A DNA stretch of 64,000 nucleotides from Macrobrachium rosenbergii (Eukaryota > Arthropoda > Malacostraca > Decapoda > Palaemonidae): assembly GCF_040412425.1 (NCBI RefSeq), contig NC_089777.1, positions 38,516,537 to 38,580,536 on the forward strand, written 5' to 3'. Positions 40,811 through 52,966 of the stretch are shown here, in pieces. Within the stretch, counting starts at the first letter, position 1. Each line of letters opens with the position of its first letter. The position numbers and the translations under genes were made by a program. Below the pieces are notes generated by a model that was not told the origin of the DNA, did not search any database, and saw nothing but the letters and a program-made list of their open reading frames with translations.

Positions 40811-42052
40811 CTGAAGAAGATCGCGTGGGAAGCAACCATCGTCGACACCTGTGATCTCGAAGGATGGGGGATGTGGGAAGGGACCAGCTTTTCCTGGATA
40901 GCTTGTTGAACGTCGGAAGTTCTTCATCATCATGGATGATGTGTTGGGTATATTCGTCTTGCGGGCCACTGACGACATACCACCTAAATTATGACTTAGG
41001 GGATTCATGCCTGCCACGCTGCCCCTGCCTCTTGTTGACCATGAACTCATCCCTGGCAGAGACGGGGCAGTGCCAGGCCCACCACCTGGGCCTCCTGCAG
41101 AATTTCCTTGAGGGGACGGTCCGGGGGACCAAGCGCTGCCCTGCGATCCAAGCCCTGATGACCAAGATGACGAGTACTTGTTGGGAAGGAAAGGAGCCTG
41201 GGGTCCAGGCGCTGCTGCAGGACCCAGCGACTGTGGAGGTCTTGCTTGACCTGGGAAGTTGGGGGCGGCTGCCTGCTGCATATTCCTCCTCTGTTGTGGA
41301 TTTTGAGGTCCTAGCCCTAACTGTGGGCCAAGACCAGTGCCGAATAATGGCGAAGGTCCACCAGCTCCCCCAGGTCCACCTGGGTTGTTAGGGCCCAGAC
41401 CAGGGAAAGCCAGGGACCCATTGATGGTGGGCATTGCAGAGTGAAGCAGGGTATCTTCTACGGACGGAGGCGACCATAGGGAGGCCACCGAGGATGCCAA
41501 AGATGCAGGTAATGCTGTAGGCTCTACAAGGCCTCCTCCTCCTCCGCCCCCTGGGCCACCACCCACAACTCCTGAACCTGGTCCTCCACCGCCTCCTCCT
41601 CCAGCTGCTGCAGCTGCAGCCGCAGCTGCTGCTGCCTGGGCTGCTGCAGCGGCCGCTGCTGCTACTGAGGGCACTCCTCCTGATCCTGGAGGACCTAAAA
41701 CAGATGGTCCAGGAGCAGTGCCTGAACCTAAAGTGCCAGGTAAGGTGCCGGGTGCACTGCTACCTACACCAGTCACTGTGCCTGATTCGCCATTCGTCTT
41801 ATTTTCATCTTCGTTATTATTGTGTTGTTGCTGCTGTTGTTGGTCTTCAGGGCCACCGTCAACTCCGCCCGCAGAAGACTTGCCTCCACCCTGTTCCACC
41901 ACCAGGCAGTCATCTTGCATTTTTGACTTGCTGTTGGTGTTGTCTGTCGCACTAGAGTAAAACACGCCGCTGGGTGTTGACGTGTTAATAACGTACGTTT
42001 CCGTACTTATTGAACTTACGGACGTAGAGTTGTTGTATTTAAAATCCCCCAT
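40805..42052 (-). CDS. First coding exon, low-complexity N-terminus; candidate Orb2/CPEB2-4-like protein (partial)
   Basis: This exon encodes residues 1-416 and is the only well-supported coding segment in the window. The ATG at 42052-42050 is the first in-frame start after an in-frame TAA (42070-42068). The open frame runs past a consensus donor (G|GTGAGT, GT at 40804-40803) and stops six codons into the intron, so the exon ends in phase 0 after residue 416. Visible blocks: Ser/Thr-rich start (9-40); polyQ then HNNN (71-80); two polyA runs split by one Gln (131-150); polyG/Pro (151-174); SLWSPPSVEDTLL (191-203); QQRRN (253-257); KYSSSWSSG (292-300); SSWSTRGRG (336-344); FRRSTSYPGK (379-388). 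The Gln codons mix CAA and CAG, which argues for selection rather than pure repeat slippage. The Trp/Ser/Pro-rich segments and the RRSTSYPG stretch recall the disordered N-terminal half of Orb2/CPEB2-4 proteins, which bind mRNA 3' UTRs through C-terminal RRMs; that family call rests on memory. No RRM or zinc-finger exon is visible here. It could be another disordered RNA-binding or transcription factor. Confidence 0.8.
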
Positions 42053-42180
42053 GTATGACTTTCTGTTTTACGGAACTAGTATATATACACTCATGGGGGG
42101 TTTAGCGTTGCACAGGAGCTATCTCACATCTGCCTCTCTCTCTCTTCCCCCTCGGACACAACTTCTCGAGTGACGTTCCA
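42053..42180 (-). promoter_or_regulatory. 5' flank/leader of the coding exon with GAGA-like and TATA-like sequence
   Basis: Upstream of the ATG on the minus strand lie a TATA-like GTATATATAC (near 42080-42090) and, farther out, a GAGAGAGAGG purine tract (about 42128-42142), which resembles GAGA-factor sites. This could be promoter or 5' UTR. No transcription start can be set from sequence alone. Confidence 0.25.
42068..42094 (-). promoter_or_regulatory. Possible short uORF in the 5' leader
   Basis: Minus-strand ATG at 42094-42092 opens an 8-codon frame that ends with the TAA at 42070-42068. It is in the same frame as the main ORF and stops 15 nt before the main ATG. The main ATG has G at +4 but T at -3, a weak context, so a uORF could matter for translation. 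Whether the leader includes this region is unknown. Confidence 0.35.
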
Positions 42181-44380
42181 ATAATATCGAATATGCGCAG
42201 AAGCTGCAGACGATGCTATTCCGTGTCACAATATTGTAATTTCATGTTCTAATAATATTATATTCGGATTTAAACTAAATGAAAAACCTATTTTAATTTA
42301 TATATATTAAATAAAATCTCTTATATTTACTTTTAATAAAGAATAGATTTTATTTAAAAGAGCTTACTTTCTTAGCAGAAACTTTATGAAACATGATCGT
42401 AGAATATGTATTGCCGTCTAAATTGATAAAATGTTCCTTATAATGAGGTAACCAGATGATTGTGCAGCCATATAACTATTTGGAGTGCATTTTATATTAA
42501 TTATCGACATAATATTGTGTTCTACGCCCTCAAAAATATGAAAATCGATACCCAGCCGGGCCTGATAGTCGATGCTCAGCTGTTCGCTTTACCATCAGCT
42601 GACGGCCCACAACACTCCTACTTTGGGGGTACAGAGGGAGGGTCAAGGCTGAATAGGAGTTCAACTAGTGATTATATATTTTCTTTATTGAGGAAAATTA
42701 GGGTTAAAATGTGCAAAATAAATAATAAAAAAGAAAAAATAAATTATATTTTGTCTAAAAATATAAATGAAAACAAATCCGTACTTAAATGAACATTTTT
42801 AAAAATATTTTGTTAAGCACCATTGGTAACTTAATTGACGAGTTCACGGGCGTAATAATTGCCAATGTTACGATAACATTTCAAATTGTTTCGCAAATTC
42901 TTTAATATAACGTTCTGTCAATGACGTGGGCGGTAAGAATTCCTGCATAACTAGGGGGTTATCACCTGCAGTCAAAACTTTTGCCTTACAAATAATTCAT
43001 TCCGGGTTAGTTACGCCAATGAGTTATCGATTTGGTGGAGAATATACTTGCTCCTTGTGGTTTCCCGGCGATTCTGCAAGGGCAGTCAACCCACAGCTTC
43101 TCCAATCTCATACTTTCACACACAGCACATGACCGTCCACCGGTAAAATGATACAGACTTACGCCATATCCAAATTTTGCACGGCCTCTAGTACTGCACA
43201 TGAAGCACCCGTTCCATTGCATTAAGACTCATCTTGCATTGCTGGAATCCCGACCTAGAACATACCGGCCTGGAACGGATACGATGATTCTTTCTGAGTT
43301 AAAAATTGTATTTTTAACTGTCTTGCAGGGAATCACTGCATTGCAATTAGTGCCACTCTTTCAGAAGCATAATTTTGTCATGACACTTATTCTTTTTATA
43401 GACAATATATATCGCGTTCGTTAGGGAGAGGAATGAGGAGTTTAGCCAACTGTCTTTAATCTCTATATAGATTACAAATATATCGAATAACTAAATATTT
43501 ATATTTCAGTAGAACTGTCAGTATAAAAGTAGTAGCAGACGATATTTGCGGCTACAGTGGTTATACTAGAGAAACACAATAGCACAGTTAAAAATTGTAT
43601 CATTAACAATTTTCAACACAAATTGCACAGAAAAGACGTTATTATTAGTAAGAAAATCGCAGCATTAAACTCTGTGATATTAAATACAACGAGATGACTG
43701 TCGGAGGGATAGAATAGGTCCACACAGCTTAAGAATTTCAAAAACCAATTCCTTTACGAACATTGATAAAGAATAGTAAATCTAAAATCTATAAACTCAT
43801 ACACATAAACTGGAACGCGTTTTCCGTCTTTCTTCTTGCATAATTTATGTTCTCCCAATTCTCCTCCGTCTTTTCCCCCTACTCATTACTGCTACACCAT
43901 CAGCACCTTTGGTTTCTTTTTCTCTTATGATTAGGGGTCGACCGGTTTCTCAATCGAATCACCCTCCAGTCGGCATTGTCACTTACTCTGCTGATCTTTC
44001 CATGATCTAACTTGTGTCTCATCTCCTCTCTATCTTTCTTTATTTTTCCAGCTGCCTTTTTATAGGTATTCCAGTCTATGGAAGCTTTTCTTCCAAGTTA
44101 ATGGTCTTTTTAATTTGTTCCATATAAATTTTGAGTGAAAACAATAGTAATAACAGAAAAAGAAGAAGATTTTAGATCGATCAATCTCCTTAAGACTGCA
44201 CCATCCCATTGACGGTGCAATTAATTTGGTGATTACTTTATATTTCAGAAAGAATCCAATCATTAACTTTAACACCTTTAGTCCTGTCTTTCCAAGAATC
44301 TTTCCTATACTTGGTTCTCGCACGCACGAAAACTGTATGTAATCGTGACCATGTACCCTAAAAAGTATATATGTACAGTA
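42181..44380. other. Upstream flank of the exon, AT-rich, no gene recognised
   Basis: Two CAGCTG E-box-type sites at 42577-42582 and 42596-42601 sit in a small GC-richer island (42550-42640). A minus-strand frame at 43007-43222 contains CFMC and CAVC pairs but matches no family I can name. 43860-44155 includes the diverged LINE 3' end. Confidence 0.5.
44084..44155 (+). mobile_element. Diverged LINE 3' end
   Basis: Shows partial similarity to the LINE 3' UTR at 36.5 kb (GGAAGCT, CAAGTTAATGG, TTGTTCCATATAAAT) followed by AATAGTAATAAC, an apparent decayed AAT tail. Older than the other two copies. Confidence 0.45.
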
Positions 44381-44589
44381 CATACTGCATATGTATATAT
44401 ACGTATATATACATATGTACATACATATGTGTATTTATATGTGTTTGTGTATGTTATGTGTGTACAGAGGTAGAATAAAAATATATCGAAATAACATAAA
44501 AAGTATTTTGTACCTTCATTTCATGCGTAATTCCTGTTGCTTTAGATATGCTTATCATCTAATGTTATTAAGTAACATAAGAGTTTGCA

Positions 44590-44730
<141 letters not shown>

Positions 44731-44988
44731 TAAGCTTTAGAAAGGCAGCTTCAAAAGTTGTTTCTCCTCCAACTTTAAGCAAGCCTTCTTGTGATGTTAG
44801 TAGCCCAATATTTCGTCTAAAGTCGCTGCGACCCGCCATGACATGCTAACTACCAAGTAAATAATTCGCTTCCCAGCTCAGCATGGTAAAATGGGATGTA
44901 ACTAAAAATATTTGCAGTGTTCTGCCATGTCTTAGATTTGAATCACCACATTTTACAGTTAAGACGAGAAGTATAGATAAATATCTCC

Positions 44989-45130
<142 letters not shown>

Positions 45131-46157
45131 ATGTTTGTGTGTGAATGCTTTATATTTTCTCATTTAGAGACTGTTTCTCCGTTCATATCGCACCAGCAAA
45201 ATCGCCTTGAAGAAAGTGGAAAGGATTTAGCGTACGAAACGAACGGAAATCTTATAACAATTGCATAACTGAAAAGGTAAACAGAGCTAGCCATTTCCGA
45301 TCCGACTTAGAAGACCTCCCGCGGCTCTGCGTGACAATTGAATGCGGAGAAGAATGGCTGATAATGGCATAAATGCGTCCTTAAAACCATTACACGTTCG
45401 GGAAAAATGTTCCCCAAGCGAGATATCGAGCGGCGAAAGAATTAATTGGAACCTGTATCGAGTGGGGAAGCAAGTGAAACGTGGCGTATTGATACCGTAG
45501 GGTATTTGCCAGCGCTCTCCAATTATTTTCGTTTTAGTTGCACTTGCCGCTTCCATTGTTACCATTGTCTTTATCTACAAGTCGGCTTTTATTTATCGCG
45601 TTATTTTTAATATAATGCTATAAATTACTTTCACCTTATCTCATTTTATATTTACCTCTCTTCAAAGAAATCTATAGCTGAGTACTTCCCTTCTCGGCTG
45701 GTAAGCCCAGAGGTCCGCCAAAGACAACTTATACATTTTCACCACCTTAGCACACCTAGGGGCAGCCTGAAGGCAAATGCCCATGCAGGCATAAGGCCAG
45801 CTAATCGAAAGCCAGCCAGCCGGATTTCAGCATTTCAATAGATTACATAACATTGCCTAGTGCCAATTAGAAACGGAATTAAACTCCTGCACAGTAAACG
45901 CAGAAGAGGATAAATTATCGAATCTCCTCAGATTATCTCACTCGTAATCTTCTCAGTGTGGAGTTTTTTCAGCGATTGCCTGATTTTGTCCTAATTCGAG
46001 CTTTAGTTCGTATTTATTCCACAAAATGTCATGCACCCAGCTTCATTTAATTCAGACAACGATTCTTTTGACTCTGTCCTTAACAGCCAGATTAAAGCCT
46101 TCAGTTTTCGGATCCGAACTGGAAATAAATAAACCAATCCTTCCTTCAAACGCACTC

Positions 46158-46218
46158 CGGTAGGTAGTGTAGTCCCTGGTACATCACCGGGCTGCAAAGA
46201 TGATTCGAATCCTACCGG
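46158..46218 (+). other. tRNA-like remnant with B box
   Basis: A B-box-like GATTCGAATCC lies at 46202-46212, and an 8-bp perfect inverted pair CCGGTAGG/CCTACCGG (46158-46165 and 46211-46218) encloses the segment like an acceptor-type stem. The A box is poor. It may be a decayed SINE head. Confidence 0.3.
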
Positions 46219-47180
46219 GAAAGAAACAGCTTCTTCATTAGTTTCCCATTCGCCCCTCGAGGGTTTCAGTGACTAGCGTATCCAACAAGTACCAGGAAAT
46301 CGAGAGGTTAAGGTTACGGTCACTGTCTCTGTAAGAAAATAAATGTCCGGTAAATGTTACCAGTTGATTCTCTATAATATTTCTGGGTAGTATGCAGAGC
46401 GGGGAGACAGAGGTTTTCAGTGTTACTTGGGGGGATCCAGGGGAAGCGGGGATAAGCCCCCCGGACAGGTCAGGGCACGGCACCCTACGCCAGGTTAGGA
46501 AGGTAAGCTCTGGTTAGGTCAGGACACGGCATTCTGGGAAAGGTTAGGTTCTCGCGCCCATCCGGGTCTCCCTACCCTGCATCAGCTCCGTATTTTTTTA
46601 TTGCTTCCATCTGACCTGCGCTAATGAGTGACTTCATGTTGCCCGTCCCGCCGGCCGCTGCAACAAAGGCAAAAGGTCACTGCCGACAGGACGTTAGTCT
46701 GTAGGGCACACAAATGAAAATATCACCGCATACTAAATTATTCATTGTTAGCGAGAGTGCTGCTTGATTTTGCCAGGCTTCGAGTATCTCTCGAAATCCT
46801 AAAGTATTTCGGATATTAGTGAAATTTAATTGGGACTTCATAATTGGGCTTATATGCTTGTGTGCATGTGTATGTGTGTATGTGTATGTGTGTGTGTATG
46901 TAAGAGACAATGTAGAAAATATGGGATGTGCATAAATCTTTTTTTATAATATTTCAAATTAGGGTGCATAAATGTGTGGCATACATATACACTTCGCATA
47001 AAGTCATGCAGAATATTTGCATGAATAAATGTATAAGCTTGTTTGTTTAGTAAAGCATATAATGCAGCCTTTATGAAGATTTATTATACAGACATACACA
47101 TATACATATATACATACATACATACTCGTACATACAATACCCAACAACAACTCATATCTTCTCCAAAACAGTGAATTTTC
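46219..47180. other. Non-coding unique DNA with GGTTAGG words
   Basis: 46440-46560 has three scattered AGGTTAGG words and a GC-rich patch. A TG/TATG-rich tract lies at 46859-46903. No gene is seen. Confidence 0.5.
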
Positions 47181-47190
47181 ATGAATTTTC

Positions 47191-47327
47191 ATGTATGTAT
47201 GTATGTATGTATGTATGTATGTATGTATGTATGTATGTATGTATGTATAAAGATTTCTTTAGAGAAACGTTATAGGAAGTACAACATTCGTGAATCACCA
47301 TTTTTGTAGTAAAATATGAATGAAACG

Positions 47328-47359
<32 letters not shown>

Positions 47360-47397
47360 TGTATGTATGTATGTATGTATGTATGTATGTATGTATG
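47191..47397 (+). repeat. Two (ATGT)n arrays
   Basis: Tetranucleotide runs at 47191-47247 (14 units) and 47328-47397 (17 units) in the same orientation, separated by 80 bp of unique DNA. Confidence 0.95.
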
Positions 47398-47574
47398 AAA
47401 GTTTACTAGGGGCAAAGCCGACAGGATCCTCGTTGCTCTTCGCTTTTCGGTCCAATTACGAAGACGTCTTACTTCGTAATTCCTATGCAATGTTCTCATT
47501 TGAGCCACATAGCCTGCGATAAGAGCTGTGACATCAAAGCTTGGAAAATTTTCTTCCAGGAATTATTACAGGGT

Positions 47575-47809
47575 TTGGAAGAAGAAGAAGAAGAAGAAGA
47601 AATGACTTAGAGTTATCACATGATTTAAAGGAAGGAGAAGAGAAAAAGAGAAAATTAATGTTCAGGAATTATTGCTGTATTGAAGGAAGAAGCAGAAATG
47701 TTGACAAGGAGCGTTCGTTGCTATGCGAAACGCTAAAAAAATCCAATTGGTCATTTAATAAAAAATCCAATTGGTCATTTAATTTTGAAGTTGGGAGAAA
47801 TTGGGTTAA

Positions 47810-47886
<77 letters not shown>
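47575..47886 (+). repeat. (GAA)n and (GA)n arrays
   Basis: A short (GAA)n at 47577-47602 and about 37 GA units at 47813-47886, with a 24-bp duplication between them. Confidence 0.95.
47739..47785 (+). repeat. 24-bp tandem duplication
   Basis: AATCCAATTGGTCATTTAAT occurs twice, separated by TAAAA, just before a (GA)n array. Confidence 0.85.
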
Positions 47887-47889
<3 letters not shown>

Positions 47890-47939
47890 TGCTGCGGTAT
47901 CTAGGTAACTGAAGCATAGATGGAAAGCAGTGAAATAGA

Positions 47940-48585
47940 CACTAAGATCAGAAAATTAGATAAATACACAGAAGGATAAACAACCGAACATGAAAGTAAA
48001 CAAGGAAATAAACAGAAGAGACACCCAAACATAGGCTAGTTAGACAGACGAAGAAATAGGCAGATAAAAAGTTAGAAACAGATAAATAGACAGATAAAAA
48101 GTCAGAAACAGCCAAATAGACAGATATAAGGGTGACAGAACACCCATACAGACAAGCACGTGACCAGAGAGATCTCCAGAATGACTGACAGGCAGTTACT
48201 AAGAAGACATATAGACACAAGAAAACAAGCAAACATAAGACAAAAAGACAGACATTGAAAGATTTACACAGAGGGATAAACAGAAACAGACGGGTAAGCA
48301 AACGGAAGAAGGGACAGACCCGAGGATGGAGGGAAGGAAAGAAAATCAAACATGAAAAAAGTTAACAGACAGGAATTGTCAGAAAGGCAAGCACAAACGC
48401 AACATGACAGAAGAATGAACAGACATACAGAAATGAACACAAACTTACGATCAAATAGGAAAAAGGACGGACAGACCACAGACAGGAAACAAAAGCAAGC
48501 ACACTTACAAAAAGACAGACAGACAGAAGGACAGGCATGAACGGAGACACAAGGGCAGAGATGAAGACCGGGGATCAAACTGCTT

Positions 48586-48617
<32 letters not shown>

Positions 48618-48640
48618 GCCAGTCAGTAGACCCACCCACC
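47940..48640 (+). repeat. 700-bp cryptically simple ACAGACA-rich tract
   Basis: Purine-rich plus strand made of shuffled ACAGA, GATAAA and CAGACA words, ending in a clean (CAGA)n at 48587-48617. The minus-strand frame gives FLSVYLSVS-type strings by repeat composition and is not a gene. Confidence 0.8.
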
Positions 48641-49733
48641 TACTTTCCCAAGAGGATAATACCTCAGCCATACGAAAGTAATCCACCTCGCCCCGATGAT
48701 GCCCTTCCTGACAGATGTCCAGCATCTCGCATCTCTGCCTCTGAATATGGAAATGGAGCGGCCAGAGGCATATTCTAAGGCCCCGAGGATCTCTCAAACA
48801 TTACCTACTCTGGCAGAAGACCCCTGTTGTGGAAGCCGCATGAAATGCTTTGTTGTTGTTCTTGTTGGTGCTGTTCTGTTGTTGTTGTTAGTACCACTTC
48901 GTCTTTCAGCTGTTGATGGTGTTGGATTAATAATCTCTATAATAAAACGACATGAGTATGCATTTTTTTTTGTGCGTAACTCCGGCAGCCTATTGGCAAT
49001 AAACTTCATATTTCAACCTTCGGAGAGGTACGCAATATTCCTGTTCCCACTTTCTGTTATCACTTGCTGCCACTTTAACGGTACAACTGCTACTGATAAT
49101 AACGTAAAGATTTCCAAAATCTGGAAGTTACTGTTGTGAGGGAGTGACCTGACTGACTAACTCTTGAGTACGTGACCTCCACATAGCATCGGTAATCCAA
49201 ACACCTCAACCTAATACCCCCAAAAAAGTCACTTATACAGTATAGACAGGGATCTCTCTCAAAACCTGATCATGTCACCAGTCAAGAGGCCCAAACCTGT
49301 TTAATTCTTGTAAAAGGTCAAGCCTATTTTTCTTTTCATGATTCATTTAACAAACAAAAACGAACCGAACAACAGGCATGAACCCGGTGGAGAAGATGAC
49401 AGAAATACAGACTGCATGACAACTGCTGTTACTTACAAATCGCGTGATTGCCTAAACTTGAAACTCTTGATGGGGCAGCTTAAATTCACACTGTCATTCA
49501 CCATTTGCTAAGATCTCAACAGATAGTGAGGTGGATATTTATGCGAGTCAAATGAAACACATTTACTTCACTAGCAGGACTGAGCGATTTTAGGTACCTT
49601 CTGTTGTACACTGGTGTATGTGCTCTTTGAAAGGCGGGTAGTGAAGGGCATGAGACGACGAACCTTTCCACAGAATATTTGCTGACAGCCAAAAGGACAG
49701 TGCTTCTTAGGCCATCCCTCCTGAGGGAAAGGC

Positions 49734-49734
<1 letters not shown>
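48640..49734. other. Non-coding unique DNA
   Basis: Unique sequence with a GTTGTTGTT-rich patch near 48850-48890 and no recognised element or gene. Confidence 0.5.
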
Positions 49735-49825
<91 letters not shown>

Positions 49826-49890
49826 TTTGTGTATGTTTACACATATAAACATACAAACATGCATACATATACGTATATATACATATATAT
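49735..49890 (+). repeat. (TA)n microsatellite with ACAT-rich end
   Basis: About 41 TA units (49735-49817), then GTGTGT and ATAC/ACAT words. Confidence 0.96.
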
Positions 49891-50290
49891 TAGTAAACCG
49901 AAAAGAGCAATAGCAAAAACTGGTAACAGTAAGTAAAGTAAATCCCTGTCAGCATTGCCTCTCTATCAATTTTATATTTCAGTTAAAGATGAACTGTACG
50001 GACGTGACTCCACTGTCACGGAAAATAGATTATTGCCTCTTCCAGCTCAGGCTATATTACACATGATTTATATAAACTAACGCCCACAAGCATGTCATTA
50101 TATATACATAAACGTACACACATACAGCACAAACACAAGCAAATATATATAAATTTGTATATATATACGTGTGTATATATATATGTATGTATGTATGTGT
50201 GTATATGTATATACACTCAAATATTTAGCCAATAATAGGTTAATATAGAATTTACTCTACACTGCAAAGAACATGTACCCAATGGAATTA

Positions 50291-50567
50291 GTTCCACGTT
50301 GGAGTGGGCAGAGTTGTCGGCTAGCACTCTGTTAGGCCCGAGTTCGAGTCTTCGGCCTGCCAATGAAGAATTAGAGGAATTTATTTCTGGTGATAGAAAT
50401 TTATTTCTTGCTATAATGTGGTTCGGATTCCACAGTAAGCTGCAGGTCCCGTTGCTAGGTAACCAATTGATTCTTAGCCACGTAAAATAAGTCTAATCCT
50501 TCGGGCCAACCCTAGGAGAGCTGTTAATCAGCTCAGTGGTCTGGTTAAACTAAGGTATACTTAACTT
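50291..50567 (+). mobile_element. SINE family A, copy 3
   Basis: Plus-strand near full-length copy. The flanking duplication is TACCCAATGGAATTA at 50276-50290 and the same with one mismatch at 50568-50582. The tRNA-like head is slightly decayed (a few bases missing in the A-box area) while the B box GAGTTCGAGTCTT remains. The body is about as close to copy 2 as can be judged by eye, with only scattered substitutions. Confidence 0.92.
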
Positions 50568-50595
50568 TACCCAGTGGAATTATAATTAACAAATG

Positions 50596-50685
50596 CTTCT
50601 GCGCCTGCATAGATTCGAACCATTATCTGGTTAGGAAACCACAATGGGCAATGACTGACCCACTCGGCTACCAAGAGAGATATTA
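50596..50685 (-). mobile_element. tRNA-like head (SINE or tRNA pseudogene)
   Basis: On the minus strand, A box TAGCCGAGTGGG (50670-50659) and B box GGTTCGAATCT (50621-50611) are spaced about 49 nt, like a Ser/Leu-type tRNA. The acceptor and anticodon arms do not fold cleanly, so it is unlikely to be a working tRNA. It sits immediately beyond the target-site duplication of SINE-A copy 3. Confidence 0.5.
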
Positions 50686-50929
50686 GCTGGTACCGACTTG
50701 GCTGTACGTATGCTTGTCGAATTCAGGTTCTGTATTTAGAATCTTTAACAGCCTATTTCCACCATGATAGCTGCCTGATAAATACATAACACTTTGCCAA
50801 TTATGAATTTTTGTCACTTATACACGCGTGAATTTTAATGCTCATAAAATAGTTACACTTGTACAAGTGACAAAAATTCTCATACAAACTTTTAGATTTT
50901 GGCTTTATTATGTCTCAAAGATTATATAT

Positions 50930-50996
50930 ATGTGTTGACATATATAGGATATAGATACATATGCATATATATATATATATTTCATATGTATGTATG

Positions 50997-51074
<78 letters not shown>
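50930..51074 (+). repeat. (TA)n microsatellite
   Basis: Imperfect TA from 50965, pure TA 51000-51074. 51075-52650 beyond has scattered open frames without a recognised domain; it may be old transposon remains. Confidence 0.93.
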
Positions 51075-51076
<2 letters not shown>

Positions 51077-52650
51077 CTTTTGTGTATGATGAAGCCATAA
51101 TCTATGATACTTTTGTTGAATTGAGAATAAAGCTATGAGAAGAATATTATGAGTCAGATGACGGGATAGTTAGAGATGATCCCGTAAGGGAAATTACGGA
51201 AGTTTCATATGTAGATGAGATAAAGATGAATGGGAGATGGAGATGGATAGAGCCCAGCCTTCGCATAACTCCTGGGAGCATAGTATGTGATAGTGTTACC
51301 TGGCCTCCTTTGGGCACCAGAGGAGTTGGAAAGCCTGTACCTGATTTGGCGAGGGACGTTATTTTTCTTAGACAAAATTCTAGAATATCTAATCAGTTAT
51401 TCAGAAATCAGAATTTGGTTTGTTCGTGAAATAACAGATACTTGGATATATCCACCTAAGAAAAACATGCAGAACTGGAAATAAATAAATAACATCTATT
51501 AGTAATCAGTCAAAGATTGATTGATTGATTCATTTTATATGAAAAGCTGGCGTCAATTATTATCATTACAAACGCTGAAAATACGCGAGTTATTAATAAA
51601 ATTCTTAATAAGGAAGAGAGACATACTGTATAATACCCTGGCGTTACTGGAACCTGCAACAAATCTTGGCACACTGCTTCATGAGTCACGAATTTGATGC
51701 AGAGGCCGATGGGAAGGGTAACAAGAAAACGATTCAGCGAAATGGAAAGGAATAAGCTTATAGGAATGAGGTCACAGGGGGTGCAAAGAAAATTCCGAGT
51801 GTGTGAGGTAGAAAGGTTGGCGGGTGCTACATTTCACTTGAATTTTCACTTGAATTTAGAAGAACCTTTCTTTTTCACTGTTAAGGAAAAATGAGCGAAA
51901 TAGTACTTGCAGGAATGATAAAGATAGTTGAAGAGGTGTAAAAGAAGCATATTTCCGTAAATACAAAAGAAAACTTTCCAACCAAATGTGGATGAGGACT
52001 GTACATAGCTTAACTGTGATACAGAAAAGAAACCAAATAAACTAATTTTTTGAAGAGAAGATTTGGAAATGTTGAACTGTGAGTTAATTACAAGAAAAGA
52101 CTTCATGCACGAGTTTACGAGGACTGTAGAAAACTTGAAGAGGTGTGATGAAAAGCTGTTACGGCATGGAAACAAATCATCTAACTGTTTTTAGAAACAG
52201 TGTCATCAATTTAAACAACTGGGATAAATAATTGATGATATAGCTAGATACGCATTCCATTAAAAAAATCAGTTACATTCAGTGTTAATTAGATAAGAAA
52301 TTAGATAAGACTAGATAATAAAGAAATATTGTTAATCTATTTGGATTACGGATGAGTTAAGCAGACCAATAATTTGCTCATTGAAAGAGATAACGCTTAT
52401 TAATGTTAAATATGATATTTGTTAGTGCTCAAGAAATTCGCAGTTCTTACCAGATACCTTAGCTGATATACTTGGACGATTGGTTAATTTAACATATTTC
52501 GTAAATATTTTGTTGATTTCCTTAAAGCCAAAATGTCTTTTAAAAAGAAATATGATCAGGTGATGAACTTCGATAACTATCAGTCAAATGGACAGATGCC
52601 AATGTAATTTATATGTTTTTGATATGGCAATACTCTTGATTGATTGTAAT

Positions 52651-52966
52651 TTATGAAATTTAGGTTGACAAGCTAAGCACTGAGGCATTCTTGGCCATTC
52701 AGCGCATAAAACAGTGAAATGAAAGTCAGAGTGTCTGTACAGCAAGAGTAAGTGATCAAAAAAAAAAAAAAAAAGAAATGCAAGGATCTAAGAAGTAACA
52801 ATAAGAGGCACTGGACAGCAAGATTAAAGAAAAGAAGAGGAATGTAGGAAGAGTAAAAGGCTAGAAAGTGGGGGCAGATTGGGGCCGAAGGGATCGCAGC
52901 AAACACCCTTTAGTAATGCCTACAGTGTACCACATGAAGTACAGGACGACGCTTCCCCCCGCGAAG
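52651..52966 (+). repeat. Dispersed ~300-bp repeat D, copy 2
   Basis: Shares its start with copy 1 and its end (GGGCCGAAGGGA, TAATGCCTACAGTG, CCACATGAAGTAC) with copy 3. Contains an A-run at 52758-52775. Non-coding; the superfamily is unknown to me. Confidence 0.75.

Noticed and set aside
40864..41391. 175-aa plus-strand frame opposite the coding exon
   Set aside because: It is the antisense shadow of the GC-rich exon; the minus-strand frame has the clear start, donor and amino-acid tracts.
43007..43222. Minus-strand 71-aa frame with two CxxC pairs (possible zinc finger)
   Set aside because: Spacing fits no zinc-finger family I can name, there are no splice signals in good position, and the surrounding frame is not conserved-looking.
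46490..46555. Interstitial telomere-like GGTTAGG words (also near 40415)
   Set aside because: Only scattered single or double words are present, not a (TTAGG)n array.
48264..48797. 177-aa minus-strand frame with membrane-like FLSVYLSVS segments
   Set aside because: Hydrophobicity follows from the ACAGACA-type simple sequence read on the opposite strand.
50596..50685. Functional tRNA-Ser gene
   Set aside because: A and B boxes exist, but the acceptor and anticodon stems do not pair well; a SINE head or tRNA pseudogene is more likely.
51100..52300. Cluster of medium open frames suggesting an old gene or transposon
   Set aside because: Stops and frame changes are frequent and no motif of RT, transposase, integrase or a cellular family is visible.
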